64,000 nucleotides of DNA from assembly GCA_963714205.1 (NCBI GenBank), contig CAVQNQ010000004.1:372001-436000 (forward strand), read 5' to 3'. Source of the DNA: CAVQNQ01 sp963714205 (GTDB lineage: Bacteria; Acidobacteriota; Terriglobia; Bryobacterales; Bryobacteraceae). The position numbers and the translations under genes were made by a program. A model generated the notes under the pieces. It did no database searches, was not told the DNA's origin, and saw only the letters and a list, made by a program, of their open reading frames with translations. Below, piece after piece: positions 44,989 to 54,590 of the stretch. Each line of letters begins with the position of its first letter. The first letter of the stretch is position 1.

Positions 44989-46368
44989 ATGTCAGACAAA
45001 CCTTCCGGCACTTCGCGAAGAACGTGGCTCACTACCACGACTTCCGCGGCCTCGGCGATCGCGGCGGGAAGCCTGATCACCCATGCCGACCTCGAAGCTG
45101 TTATGGGGCAGATCAACACGAATTCGAGGCCCTCGGCGCTGAGAATCACGGATATGCGCGTCGCCATGGTCTCGCCGCTTTATGAGAACGATCTGCGGTG
45201 CCTTGTCCGGCTGGACACCAACCAGGGTATTTACGGGTGGGGCGATGTGCGTGCGCGGGCGAGCAAGACCTACGCGCTGATGCTGAAAAGCCGAATCCTG
45301 GGAATGAACCCCTGCAACGTCGCCGCGATCCTGTACAAGATCAAGCAGCACGGGGATCATGGGGTCGCGGGCGGCGGCGTCTCGGCAGTGGAGATGGCCT
45401 GTTGGGACCTCGCGGGCAAAGCTTGGGGTGTGCCGGTCTGGCAGATGCTGGGAGGCAAGTTTCGCGACAAGATTCTCCTCTACGCCGACACGACGTCGTC
45501 GTCGAATGCCGAGGAGATGGCCAAGCACCTCCTCGAGCGCATCCCCGAAGGCTTCAAGTTCCTTAAAATGGACCTGAACGTCGCGGAGATAGCCGGCGCG
45601 GGAAACGTGGTCAGGCCGGCGCCGATGGGCGCGGCTGGTCTGGTGGGAATGCCTCGGACGCCTCATCAGTTCACCGGCGGTCAGATCACTGAGAAGGGTC
45701 TCCGGGCGGTCGAGGATTATTGCGCCGCCGTTCGCGAGAAGGTGGGCTGGAGTATCCCCATCGCCACCGACCATTACGGCAGCTTCAACGTCGAAAACAT
45801 TATTAAGTTCGCCCAGACCGTGGATAAGTTCAATTTCGCGTGGCTGGAGGATACCGTGCCTTGGATGTACGCCGACGACCTGCTTCGGATCAAGAACGCC
45901 TGCAAGACGCCGATACTGACCGGCGAGGATATCTACCTCGCCACTGGATTCAAGGAGCTGTTCGAGAAAAAAGCGATATCCATTTGCCACCCGGACCCGG
46001 CGGAATGCGGCGGCATCCTCGAGGCCAGGAAGATCGCCGATCTTGCCGCGCAACACGGGATCGCAACCGCGTTCCACAACCACAACAACCCTACGACGGT
46101 CTTCGCCGGGGTGCATGCGGCCGCGGCCGCGGAGGAGTTCGTGGCTCTCGAATTCCACGACTGCGACCACATCGACGAATTCTTGTCGGTGGTGACCGGT
46201 TGGCCGAAACCGATTATCAACGACGGCTTCATTACGGTGCCCGATAGGCCGGGCCTGGGCTACGATTACGACATGGAAGGCCTCAAGAAGTGGGTGAAGC
46301 AGCCGGGCTTCTTCGAACCGACCAAGGAGTGGGACAGCGAACGGTCCTTCGACGGCCAGTTCATGTAG
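44989..46368 (+). CDS. Tat-signal enolase-superfamily enzyme (paralogue of 35298-36755)
   Basis: 459 residues, intact. It opens TSRRTWLTTTTSAASAIAAG, a twin-arginine signal. Shared with the 35298 gene: INTNSRPSALRITDMRVA, then LVRLDTNQGIYGWGD and LAGKAWGVPVWQMLGGKFRD. Active-site set: FKFLKMDLN (Lys), IATDHYGSF (Asp), AWLEDTVPW (Glu), ILTGEDIY (Glu), HPDPAECGGI and TAFHNHNNP (His). It lacks about 25 residues present in its paralogue between the lysine strand and the next strand (the HPADDPMDHRRQ stretch). Predicted dehydratase or epimerase of a sugar acid in the periplasm. The AGGAC-like leader gives a weak ribosome site. Confidence 0.85.
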   Translation: MSDKPSGTSRRTWLTTTTSAASAIAAGSLITHADLEAVMGQINTNSRPSALRITDMRVAMVSPLYENDLRCLVRLDTNQGIYGWGDVRARASKTYALMLKSRILGMNPCNVAAILYKIKQHGDHGVAGGGVSAVEMACWDLAGKAWGVPVWQMLGGKFRDKILLYADTTSSSNAEEMAKHLLERIPEGFKFLKMDLNVAEIAGAGNVVRPAPMGAAGLVGMPRTPHQFTGGQITEKGLRAVEDYCAAVREKVGWSIPIATDHYGSFNVENIIKFAQTVDKFNFAWLEDTVPWMYADDLLRIKNACKTPILTGEDIYLATGFKELFEKKAISICHPDPAECGGILEARKIADLAAQHGIATAFHNHNNPTTVFAGVHAAAAAEEFVALEFHDCDHIDEFLSVVTGWPKPIINDGFITVPDRPGLGYDYDMEGLKKWVKQPGFFEPTKEWDSERSFDGQFM

Positions 46369-46453
46369 CGGGCGCCACCGCTGTCAGCTCCGGGGCTGAG
46401 TGCCGGCCGTCGCTCGTCGTGTCACGCAGGACTTCTGTATCCGGGAGGATTAA

Positions 46454-47721
46454 GTGTCCAAGCCAGCATTATTGCGTCGCAGTATGTTGGGCGCTTCCGC
46501 GCTCGGCGCCGCTTCCGCGGCCGTGGCCCTGGCCGATCCGGGCCAGGCGGCGGCCCAGGCAGTGGGAGTCAAGAAGGCCGATTTACCCGACCTCGCCATC
46601 AAGGAAGTGAAGGTCTACGTCGCCGATATCGCCAATGTCCACCGGCTTAACACTCCGGAGACCGGTGAGATTGTCTCCATCGTGACCAACAGCGGGATCG
46701 AAGGTAACATGACCATCGGCAATCGAGGCAACCCGCCGGGCTTCCTGGAATATGCCAAGCGCCGCGTGCTCGGCAAGAGCGCCCTGGATGTAACTTCGAT
46801 CACTCCCGTTCCCAACACGCGGCGTTTCACTGCCTACGGAGCGCTCACCGCTCCCCGCCGCGGGGACACCGGGCGGAATTACATGCACGACGCCATCATC
46901 GACGTCTGTCTGTGGGATATCCTTGGCAAGGCTGTAAATCGGCCTATATATCAACTCTTGGGCGGTACAAAGACGCGCGTAATGGCCTACGCCACCTCGC
47001 AGCACATGGCCACGGTCGAGGAATACGCCCCCGACGTCCTGAGGGCTAAAGCGGCAGGTATGAGGGGTTACAAGATCCACCCCGATAGAGGGCAGCCGGG
47101 ACGCGCCAATCACTTCGAGTCAGATGGAGGAGATCAGGCAGGTCCGCAAAGCAGCCGGCGACGATTACACCCTCATGTTCGATGCCAGTAGAACCGGCAA
47201 CCTCTACTCGGCGCTGAAAATCGGCCGGTTACTGGACGATCTGGGCTACATCTGGTACGAAGACCCCTTCCCCAGCGAGGATGTTGAAAGTCTCATCGTA
47301 CTGGCCCGGGCGCTGGATGTTCCCCTCGACATTGGAGAGTATCTCCTGGAGATGAACAGCTTCGCCGACTACATCAAGCGGGACGCGCTCGACATCGTGC
47401 GGATTATTGCGGACAACATCGGCGGGATAACAGGCGGGATACGAGTAGGCCAACTGGCCGACGCTTTCGGATTGGAATTTTCGCCGCACAACTGGGGCAA
47501 CGTGATGGACATGGCGGTGGCCTTCCAGATCGAACTGGCATCCAACACCAACTACTGGTTCGAGATGCCTTGGCCGGTGGAATACAGCGACCGCGTCTAC
47601 ATCAAGCACAGAGTTCCGGGTCGACCAGGACGGCTACATCAATGCGCCGGCCGAGCCGGGGTTGGGTTATCCGATCGACCGCGACGCGCTCGACAAGGTC
47701 ACGATCCGGATCGACCGGTAA
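46454..47721 (+). pseudogene. Tat-signal enolase-superfamily gene, first copy of a tandem pair, two frameshifts
   Basis: GTG 46454 follows GGAGG. The N-terminus LLRRSMLGASALGAASAAVA is a twin-arginine signal. The first frame runs to RGYKIHPDRGQ near 47095. The second frame (MEEIRQVRKAAGDD, YIWYEDPFPSEDVE, NIGGITGGIRVGQLADAFG, PHNWGNVMDMAVAFQ) runs to about 47610. The third frame gives FRVDQDGYINAPAEPGLGYP and ends IRIDR at 47721. All ligand residues (KIH, FDAS, YEDP, IGEY, PHNW) are kept. The intact copy directly downstream shows what the product should be. 1268 nt is not a multiple of three. Confidence 0.8.
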
Positions 47722-47809
47722 GCTCAGGACTAGGCCCGGCGATGACTGGAGCCGATCCGATGACCGGGCAAGTGGAGCGTCGGCTTAATTATTGAGAGAG
47801 GAGAATCCA

Positions 47810-49186
47810 GTGTCAAAACGAGAATTATCGCGTCGCAGTATGTTCGGCGCTTCCGCGCTCGGCGCCGCCTCCGCGGCGGCGGCCCTGGCCGATCCCGGCC
47901 AGGCGGCGGCCCAGGCAGTGGGAGTCAAGAAGGGCGATTTACCCGACCTTACCATCAAGGAAGTGAAGGTCTACGTCGCGGATATCGGCAATGTCCGCCG
48001 CCTCAACAGTACAGAGACCGGAGAGATTGTCTCCATCGTGACCAACAGCGGGATCGAAGGTAACATGACCATCGGCAATCGAGGAAACCCGCCGGGCTTC
48101 CTGGAATATGCCAAGCGCCGGGTGCTCGGTAAGAGCGCCCTGGACGTAACTTCAATTACTCCCGTTCCCAACACGCGGCGTTTCAGCGCCTATGGAGCGA
48201 TCACTCCCGCCCGTGGTTTTCCGGGGCCTCCGCCCGGAGGCGCCGCCCAAGCTGGTGGCGGACGCGGCGCGGCGGGCGCGGTTCCGGCCATCGCGGTTCC
48301 CCGCGCTACTGCTCCCGCCCGCGGGGACACCTCGCAGAATTACATGCACGACGCCATCATCGACGTCTGTCTCTGGGACATCCTCGGCAAGGCTGTCAAT
48401 CGGCCCATCTACCAACTCCTGGGCGGCACCAAAACCCGCGTGATGGCCTATGCCAGCTCGCAGCATCTGCCCACCGTGGAGGACTACGCCCCCGACGTTC
48501 TGAAAGCCAAAGCGGCAGGCATCCGGGGTTACAAGATCCACCCCGGCGGAGGGCAGTCGGCCAACGCCCCACCGCGCGCCAGCTACGTGGGCCACATGGA
48601 GGAGATCAGGCTGGTCCGCAAAGCCGCCGGCGACGATTTCCCCCTCAGCTTCGATGGCAGGGGCAACCTCTACTCGGCGCTGAAAGTCGGACGTTTACTG
48701 GACGAGTTGGGCTACATCTGGTTCGAAGACCCCATCCCCACCGAGGAGATTGAAGGTCTCATCGTACTGGCCCGCGCGCTGGATGTTCCCCTCAACATGG
48801 GCGAGTTCATCCTGGAGATGAACAGCTTCGCCGACTACATCAAACGCGACGCGCTGGATATCGTCCGGTTTATCGCGGATAACATCGGCGGGATCACGGG
48901 TGGGATCAGAGTGTGCCAGCTGGCCGAGGCTTTCGGATTGGAATGCCAGCCGCATAACTGGGGCAACGTGATGGACCTGGCGGTGCACTTCCAGCTGGAA
49001 CTGGCATGCAACAACAACTACTGGTTCGAGATGCCGTGGCCCATGGAATATGCTGACCGCGTCTACCACAAGGATAAGTTCCGGGTCGATAAGGAAGGCT
49101 ATGTCAACGCGCCTACGGCACCGGGACTTGGTTATCCGATCGATCGCGACGCGCTCGATAAGATCATGATTCGGATCGACCGGTAA
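47810..49186 (+). CDS. Tat-signal enolase-superfamily enzyme, intact second copy
   Basis: 458 residues. GTG 47810 is chosen because GAGAGGAG stands correctly before it; a TTG six codons upstream is also open. LSRRSMFGASALGAASAAAA is a twin-arginine signal followed by AQAAAQAVG-like cleavage region. Body: YVADIGNVRRLNSTETGEIV, LWDILGKAVNRPIYQLLGG, then RGYKIHPGGG (Lys), LSFDGRGNLYS (Asp), YIWFEDPIPTEEIE (Glu), LNMGEFILEMN (Glu) and CQPHNWGNVMD (His). A Gly/Pro/Ala-rich insert (FPGPPPGGAAQAGGGRG...) at 48205-48318 is absent from the first copy. Likely an exported sugar-acid dehydratase; substrate unknown. Confidence 0.85.
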   Translation: MSKRELSRRSMFGASALGAASAAAALADPGQAAAQAVGVKKGDLPDLTIKEVKVYVADIGNVRRLNSTETGEIVSIVTNSGIEGNMTIGNRGNPPGFLEYAKRRVLGKSALDVTSITPVPNTRRFSAYGAITPARGFPGPPPGGAAQAGGGRGAAGAVPAIAVPRATAPARGDTSQNYMHDAIIDVCLWDILGKAVNRPIYQLLGGTKTRVMAYASSQHLPTVEDYAPDVLKAKAAGIRGYKIHPGGGQSANAPPRASYVGHMEEIRLVRKAAGDDFPLSFDGRGNLYSALKVGRLLDELGYIWFEDPIPTEEIEGLIVLARALDVPLNMGEFILEMNSFADYIKRDALDIVRFIADNIGGITGGIRVCQLAEAFGLECQPHNWGNVMDLAVHFQLELACNNNYWFEMPWPMEYADRVYHKDKFRVDKEGYVNAPTAPGLGYPIDRDALDKIMIRIDR

Positions 49187-49245
49187 GTCTGGAAACACAG
49201 GTGCGCCGGGCGCTTCACGGCGGCCCGGCGCTTCGATTGTTGTCC

Positions 49246-52200
49246 TCAGAACTGGAACCGCGCCACGAGCTGGCCGTTGCGTACCGTCGGAACCGCGCCG
49301 CCCGCCGCTTGGATAGGCGTCACTAAAGTATTGATATATCCGAAGCCGGAAACGGTCGCGTTGCCCGATTTGACCTGTGTCTGGGCCGAGTTAGTTGACG
49401 TGGGCGCATTCAGGAACACGCGGTTGAATATATTGAAGAATTCAGCCCGAATACTCAGAGTCATCCCCTCCCGAATACGGAAGATGCGTCCGAGATTCGC
49501 ATTCTCGGATGGCTGCCGCTGCCATCGATAGTCGTTGTAATACGGCGCGGCGGTGCCGAACTGGCCTGCCGGCGGCTCGCGTCCACGCGGCCGGATTCAG
49601 AATGAACGTGTCACTCGGATCGAAGCAGTGGCAATTGGGGCTGTCAGTGAATAGCGGCACGCCGGGTACGCGGTCCGCATAAGTGGGCGTGTTGGTGGTG
49701 TTGCGCGGCAGCACCGCCTGCAGGTTGTTGGTCGCAAGGGGCGAGAGAATCGGAAGGCCGCTCTGATAGCGGAACGAGCCACCGAGTGTCCAGTCCTTCT
49801 GCAGCGTCCTCAATAACTTATTGCTGGAAAGGGCGGGAATGTTGTAGTTGAACAGGATCGCCGAGACCAGAGGAAGCGAACTGCCGGAGATGGCTTTCTG
49901 GACCGGCAGGTTAAACACGTCGTTGACCGCGGTGCTTTCGGCGTCGGTCAATTCGCTTTCCCATGTGAACGCATACTGTGCATAGAACCCGTGCCACGGG
50001 CGCAAGGTCGCCTTGGCCTGTAGTGCGTCGTACCAGCTATTCCCCTCTCGGCGAAAACCACACGGGTATGTTAGTGAACTGCGGAAACGGACGAAGGGAC
50101 TGGGCCAGCGAGGAGGCCGTCGGGAAGCCCGCATACGGAACGCTGAAACCGGCGGCTTGTGGCTTCCCCGACGCAAAAGTCGATGACAGAAGGGACAGAT
50201 TCGCGGGATTCGAAAGGCTGAGGCCGATGTGCTGCCAGAACTTTTGCGGCGTCAGAGCGTTCAGGTCGTCCAGGTTGTTGGCCTGCAGCCAGACGCCCCG
50301 ATTGCCTACAAAGGCGGCCTCCAGCATGAAGTCCTGCGTGAGCTGGCGCTGCAAACCGATATTCCATTGATCGATGCGCGGCGGCCGGCCGCCGTTCGGA
50401 TCGATCCAGTACGGCGGGCTGTTCAGTTGTCCGGGGAACGGAACGATTCCCGCGCTTAGAGTAGTCGGATACAGTTGCGCCTGAGTGTATGGCAAGCCTT
50501 GGGCGAAGGTGGCGGCAGGCTGTCCAAAGCCGGGGGCGACAAACGAGATCGCGTTGTACCCAATACTCCCTCCCCCAATAATCGAAGTGTTGCTGATGTA
50601 ATTGCCGTCCGACGTAGATCCATAAGTCAGGCCCCAGCCGGCCCGGAAAACCGTCTTACTGTCGATCTGGTAGGCGACGCCCAGACGCGGCTGGATGGCA
50701 TACGGATACGCGCTGTTGAACTCGCAGTTGCAGCGGCCCGGCCCATATCCGTCATAGATGGTGGCGCCGAGCAGGCCTCCCACCGCCGGATTGGGAGTCG
50801 TGGGTGAAAACTCCGCGATCCGGTCCCAAATTTCCTTCCAGATATTCTGCAGATCCCAGCGTATCCCGTAACTGAGTGTCAGCTTCCTGCTGACTTTCCA
50901 TTGCGTCCTGGACAAAAAGCGACCAGGACGTTTTACGGAATTGCGGGTCCTGCGGCGTCTGCACGCTGCCGCTGGTGGCGAGTCCCGAGCAGGAAGTCCG
51001 CATAGCCGTTGCCGAGGTTGACCCCCGTTAATGCCGGTCGATCCCAAATAGGGCAGCCCCGTCATGCTATTGTCGAAATTCCAGATGCCCTGCGTGCCTC
51101 TCACATTTCTGTCGCGATAGGCGTCGATGCGCCAGTCGGCGCCGGCCTTAAATGTGTGACTCCCGCGAACCCAGGTTACATTGAGGACCGCGGTCGGTTT
51201 ATCGAGCGTGTACTTATTGGCGTTGGCGGGACCCATTCCCAAACTCATTCCGTAACCGTTGGTCGATGTACCCGTAATTTTGGGAAATCCGGTGGCTGTT
51301 ATGTTTGGATTGGCGAAGTTATTGGGGATGCCTCCATACAGTCCAAGCTGGCCGGGAGCATCGTATTCCAGCACACCGAGCGCCGCGATATCTGGACCGC
51401 GGTACATAATATACCCCGCACCCATGTGGACGATGAGGCTCGGTGTCACGTTGTAATCGTAGTTGAGCCGAATCGTATGGTGGCTCTCGAATTCGGGCCG
51501 CGACGTCGTAATTGGAATCGGCAAGCCATCGAGGCTCACCTGATGGATGAAATGGTTCTCCAGATAATAGAACGACACGTGGTGTTTGTCGCCGATATTG
51601 TGGTCCAGCTTGAAGCTCGGTATATAGACGGACGTTGGGTTGGGATACTGTCTGATTCCAGTTGTTCACCAAATTGCCATTGGTCGGAAGGGGGATAAAA
51701 TTCTGGATCTTCAAAGCTACGGGGCTGATCCGGCTCATGGGGATGGTGTTGCTCGGGAAAGGAGTCGGTAACGGCGTTGCCATTGAACGAGAGCGCGGTG
51801 GCAGGATCGTAAATCGTGTTCTCCAGGATGGCCGCCCCGGTAACGCTGGTGCCCAGGTTGCGCCCAGTCAAAATCTCGGTGAAATTGCCGTTCCGCATGT
51901 CCATGGTCGGAAGCGTCTGATAGACGCCGGAGATGAACCTGTGGTCCTTGTACCACTCCCAGTCAAAGAAGAAGAACGACTTGTTCTTGCCGTTATAGAC
52001 CTTCGGAATGATGATCGGTCCGCCTACCGAAAACCCGAAGTCGTTTTTGCGTTCCGTGGGCCGGATCAAGTGTCCGTTGCCGTCGTTGGTAAACGTTAGT
52101 CCAGCGTCGAAGTCTTCATTCACGAAGTATTCAAACCCGCTGCCGTGAAACTGATTGGTGCCGGATTTGGTGTTGAAGTTGTACGTACCCGCTACTATCT

Positions 52201-52883
52201 GGCCAAACTCCGGCGCGAAGTTGCTGGTCTGAATAGCCACGGCTTCCATCGATTCAACGTTAGGAGCCGTCTTATAGATAGTGCTCTGGCTTATGGAGTC
52301 CCCCGCCTCCTGCCCTTCGACGTACATGTCGGTAGTATTGTTCGGCATGCCATTGACCCGAATCGTACTCAGGCCGGTATCGTTCGCGCCTGGCTCCAGA
52401 GTGATAAAAGTCAAAGGGCTGCGAATGTATCCGCCGTTCAGCACCCCAAAGTTAATGGGCAGAGCGCCGACCTGTTGTCCCGTCAGGGTATGGGTTTGCG
52501 TGGCGTCTTCGGTTTCCAGAGAGCGGCGCCTCCGCGGTAACCGTCAGCGATTCGGTGGTCGCGCCGACCTCGAGAGTGACATCGACGCGAACGTTCGTAG
52601 CCACCGCCACCAGAATGCCGGTTCGGGTGATCTTCTTGAATCCCGCGGCCTCGGCGCTCACGTTGTAGGTTCCGGGACGCAACGACGAGATCGTATAGTT
52701 GCCGGTTTCGCTCGTCGCAACCTGAAACTCCGTTCCGTTTTCCGAATTCACCGCCACGACCACGGCGTGCGGAACAACCGCTCCGCTGTTATCCGTAACC
52801 GTTCCGGTAATGGTCCCGCGATCGCTTTGGGCAAAACCGGCTATCATGCTTACGAGACAGCACATAACCACGCGAAAGAACAT
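49246..52883 (-). pseudogene. Second TonB-dependent receptor gene, broken by several frameshifts
   Basis: Start ATG 52883 gives a signal peptide and regulatory-like domain (FAQSDRGTITGTVTDNSGAV, NYTISSLRPGTYNVSAEAAG). The frame then changes near 52480 (GANDTGLSTIRVNGMPNNTT, GQIVAGTYNFNTKSGTNQFH), again near 51650, twice near 50900-51000 (the QDPQFRKTSWSLFVQD piece sits in another frame), near 50040 and near 49590. The last frame ends FNIFNRVFLNAPTSTNSAQT ... NGQLVARFQF at 49246. Joined, it is a full Oar-like receptor of about 1,210 residues, the same family as 36943-40579 and 60248-63724. It stands convergent to the duplicated enolase genes. Not functional as sequenced. Confidence 0.8.
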
Positions 52884-53206
52884 AAGCCTCCCCCTACGTT
52901 ACTGGCTCAGCGCTGCGCGAACACACATGGCTACCGTGAGATACGGAGACACTACCCCTTCTGCAGTTGCCTCCGCCTGCGCCGCTAATACTTGGTTGTT
53001 CGCTGTTGCCGAATGCTTGGACCCCAAGCCAAGCCAGCGCTTGGATCCCCCTGAATGCTTAGCCGAGAGCAAGCATAATGCAAAGGATTTTGCAAGTCAA
53101 GAGATGAGTGTGGCCAGAGACGTCACTTTGTTACATAGTTCAATACAAGATTCCACCGGGAACGTAAGCTTTGTAACATCGACCGGATGGTCGGAAGCTG
53201 ACTATG
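52884..53206. other. 323-bp intergenic region upstream of the broken receptor
   Basis: No gene is visible. It contains an AT-richer part with TGTTACATAG (53129-53138), TTGTAACATC (53171-53180) and, crossing into the next gene, CTATGTTACT (53202-53211), plus GACCGGATGGTC (53181-53192, partly palindromic). They may be regulator sites for the receptor; this is only a guess. Confidence 0.35.
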
Positions 53207-54568
53207 TTACTTTGACCGGTTGCCGGACTTCGGCGCTGCCCGGCTCCCGCCGAATAGCGAGAGGTCCACCGCATCCGCCATGGCTTGGTAACCCGCATCG
53301 TTCGGGTGCAGGTGGTCGCCTGGATCGAACTCCGGACGAAGCCGCTTGGGGTCGTCGCGATCTCGCGTGGCAGCCTCGAAATCGATAACTCCGTCATACG
53401 CGCCACTGGTGCGAATCCAGGTGTTGACGGCTTCGCGAACCGCCTCGCCGCTCTCGCGGGCGTAGCTGGCGCCCTCGTAGGGCGGCAGAGTGCCGCCCAT
53501 GACCTTGATGCCGAACGTGTGCGCCCGCTCGATGATTTGCTCGTAAGCGGCGATCAGGTCCTCCGAGGATACAACCTCCGCGGCATCGGTGGCCCCTCTC
53601 CCGATATCATTGATGCCTTCCAGCACAATCAGCCATTTCACGCCGGACTGGCTTAGCACATCGCGATCGAATCTCGCCAGCGCGCTCGCTCCCGTCCCAT
53701 CGCGCAGCATCCGGTTGCCGCCGATTCCCATGTTGGCGACCGCCAGGTTGGCCGTGCTCGCATTCGATGCGAACCTGGCGCTCAATAAAGCCGGCCAACT
53801 CCGATTGGTGTCCGGCGTTGAGCGGAAGCTCTCGGTGATGGAGTCGCCCAGCGCGACGACCAGTGATGCCTCCGGCGCCGCCAGGACGTCCATCCCGGCC
53901 AGCCAGTAATACGATTGCGTGGTGGTCGCATCCGAAATCGCGGGCTGGCCGCTGAAATCTCCTTCCTTCGAGACATACGTCGTATGCAATCCGTTGTGCG
54001 CGGTTGGAGGGCCGGTTTTCCCGGGGAAGTAAAGGCTCACCGCGATATCGCCAAGTGGGGAGATCTTCAGGTCCACCGGGTCGCTCAGAATTACCACGCC
54101 CGGTCCGATTGTACAACTCGGTTTTCCGTTAAAAGTGAGCAGCCGGTCCGATCCAGGGGCTATCTCGGAATCCTTGCCGCGGATGGCGATGTGCGCCGCG
54201 CCCACCGCCAGCGGCTGGCTGTCGAAGGCGTTGGCAAGCTTGACGCGCACCCTGGACCCCCCGATGCTCGTGCGTACGATCATCCGAATCGTCTGATTGC
54301 TGAATCCCTGTGCGGCGATGGCCTGTTGTGCCGCGAAAGCCTGGCGCTCGGCCGCGGTGGGTTGGCCGGGTGCGGCAGGAGGCGGTTGGGGCCTCGCGGC
54401 CGATTGTCCAGCCGCCGGCTGTGGGGTGCCGGTTCTCGCATTCATATAACGGGCCAGCGGCTGCGCCGTCGTCCACGTTGCAACCCAATGCTCATTTCCT
54501 TGACCGTGGAGCAAGGCCAACGGCCCGAAACACGCCAGGATCAGAATCAAGTTGAATCGCGGCTTCAT
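53207..54568 (-). CDS. Exported SGNH/GDSL-type hydrolase
   Basis: 453 residues from ATG 54568 (MKPRFNLILILACFGPLALL), with GGGAGG eight bases ahead. After the signal peptide is a Pro/Ala/Gln-rich linker, then a beta-sandwich part (VGAAHIAIRGKDSEI, VVILSDPVDLKI), then the hydrolase: GDSITESF with the nucleophile Ser (about 241-245), MGIGGNRML, LIVLEGINDIG and the catalytic DHLHPND near 428. Families of this kind deacetylate or de-esterify plant polysaccharides, such as acetyl-rhamnogalacturonan. It follows the GH28-like gene by 22 bp, so both are likely one transcript acting on the same polymer. Confidence 0.88.
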   Translation of the reverse strand: MKPRFNLILILACFGPLALLHGQGNEHWVATWTTAQPLARYMNARTGTPQPAAGQSAARPQPPPAAPGQPTAAERQAFAAQQAIAAQGFSNQTIRMIVRTSIGGSRVRVKLANAFDSQPLAVGAAHIAIRGKDSEIAPGSDRLLTFNGKPSCTIGPGVVILSDPVDLKISPLGDIAVSLYFPGKTGPPTAHNGLHTTYVSKEGDFSGQPAISDATTTQSYYWLAGMDVLAAPEASLVVALGDSITESFRSTPDTNRSWPALLSARFASNASTANLAVANMGIGGNRMLRDGTGASALARFDRDVLSQSGVKWLIVLEGINDIGRGATDAAEVVSSEDLIAAYEQIIERAHTFGIKVMGGTLPPYEGASYARESGEAVREAVNTWIRTSGAYDGVIDFEAATRDRDDPKRLRPEFDPGDHLHPNDAGYQAMADAVDLSLFGGSRAAPKSGNRSK

Positions 54569-54590
54569 AGCACAACCTCCCGTTCGGTCC

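Larger units (their letters stand above)
46454..49186 (+). repeat. Tandem duplication of an enolase-superfamily gene
   Basis: Copies at 46454-47721 and 47810-49186 share long nearly identical stretches (for example 46672-46800 against 48022-48150) and the same flanking order. The second copy has about 35 extra residues in one loop. The duplication is recent enough that most differences look scattered. Confidence 0.8.

Noticed and set aside
43653..45167. A 504-codon minus-strand frame covering the transposase and the start of the next enolase gene.
   Set aside because: It is a shifted shadow of the transposase frame; the true one has the DDE triad.
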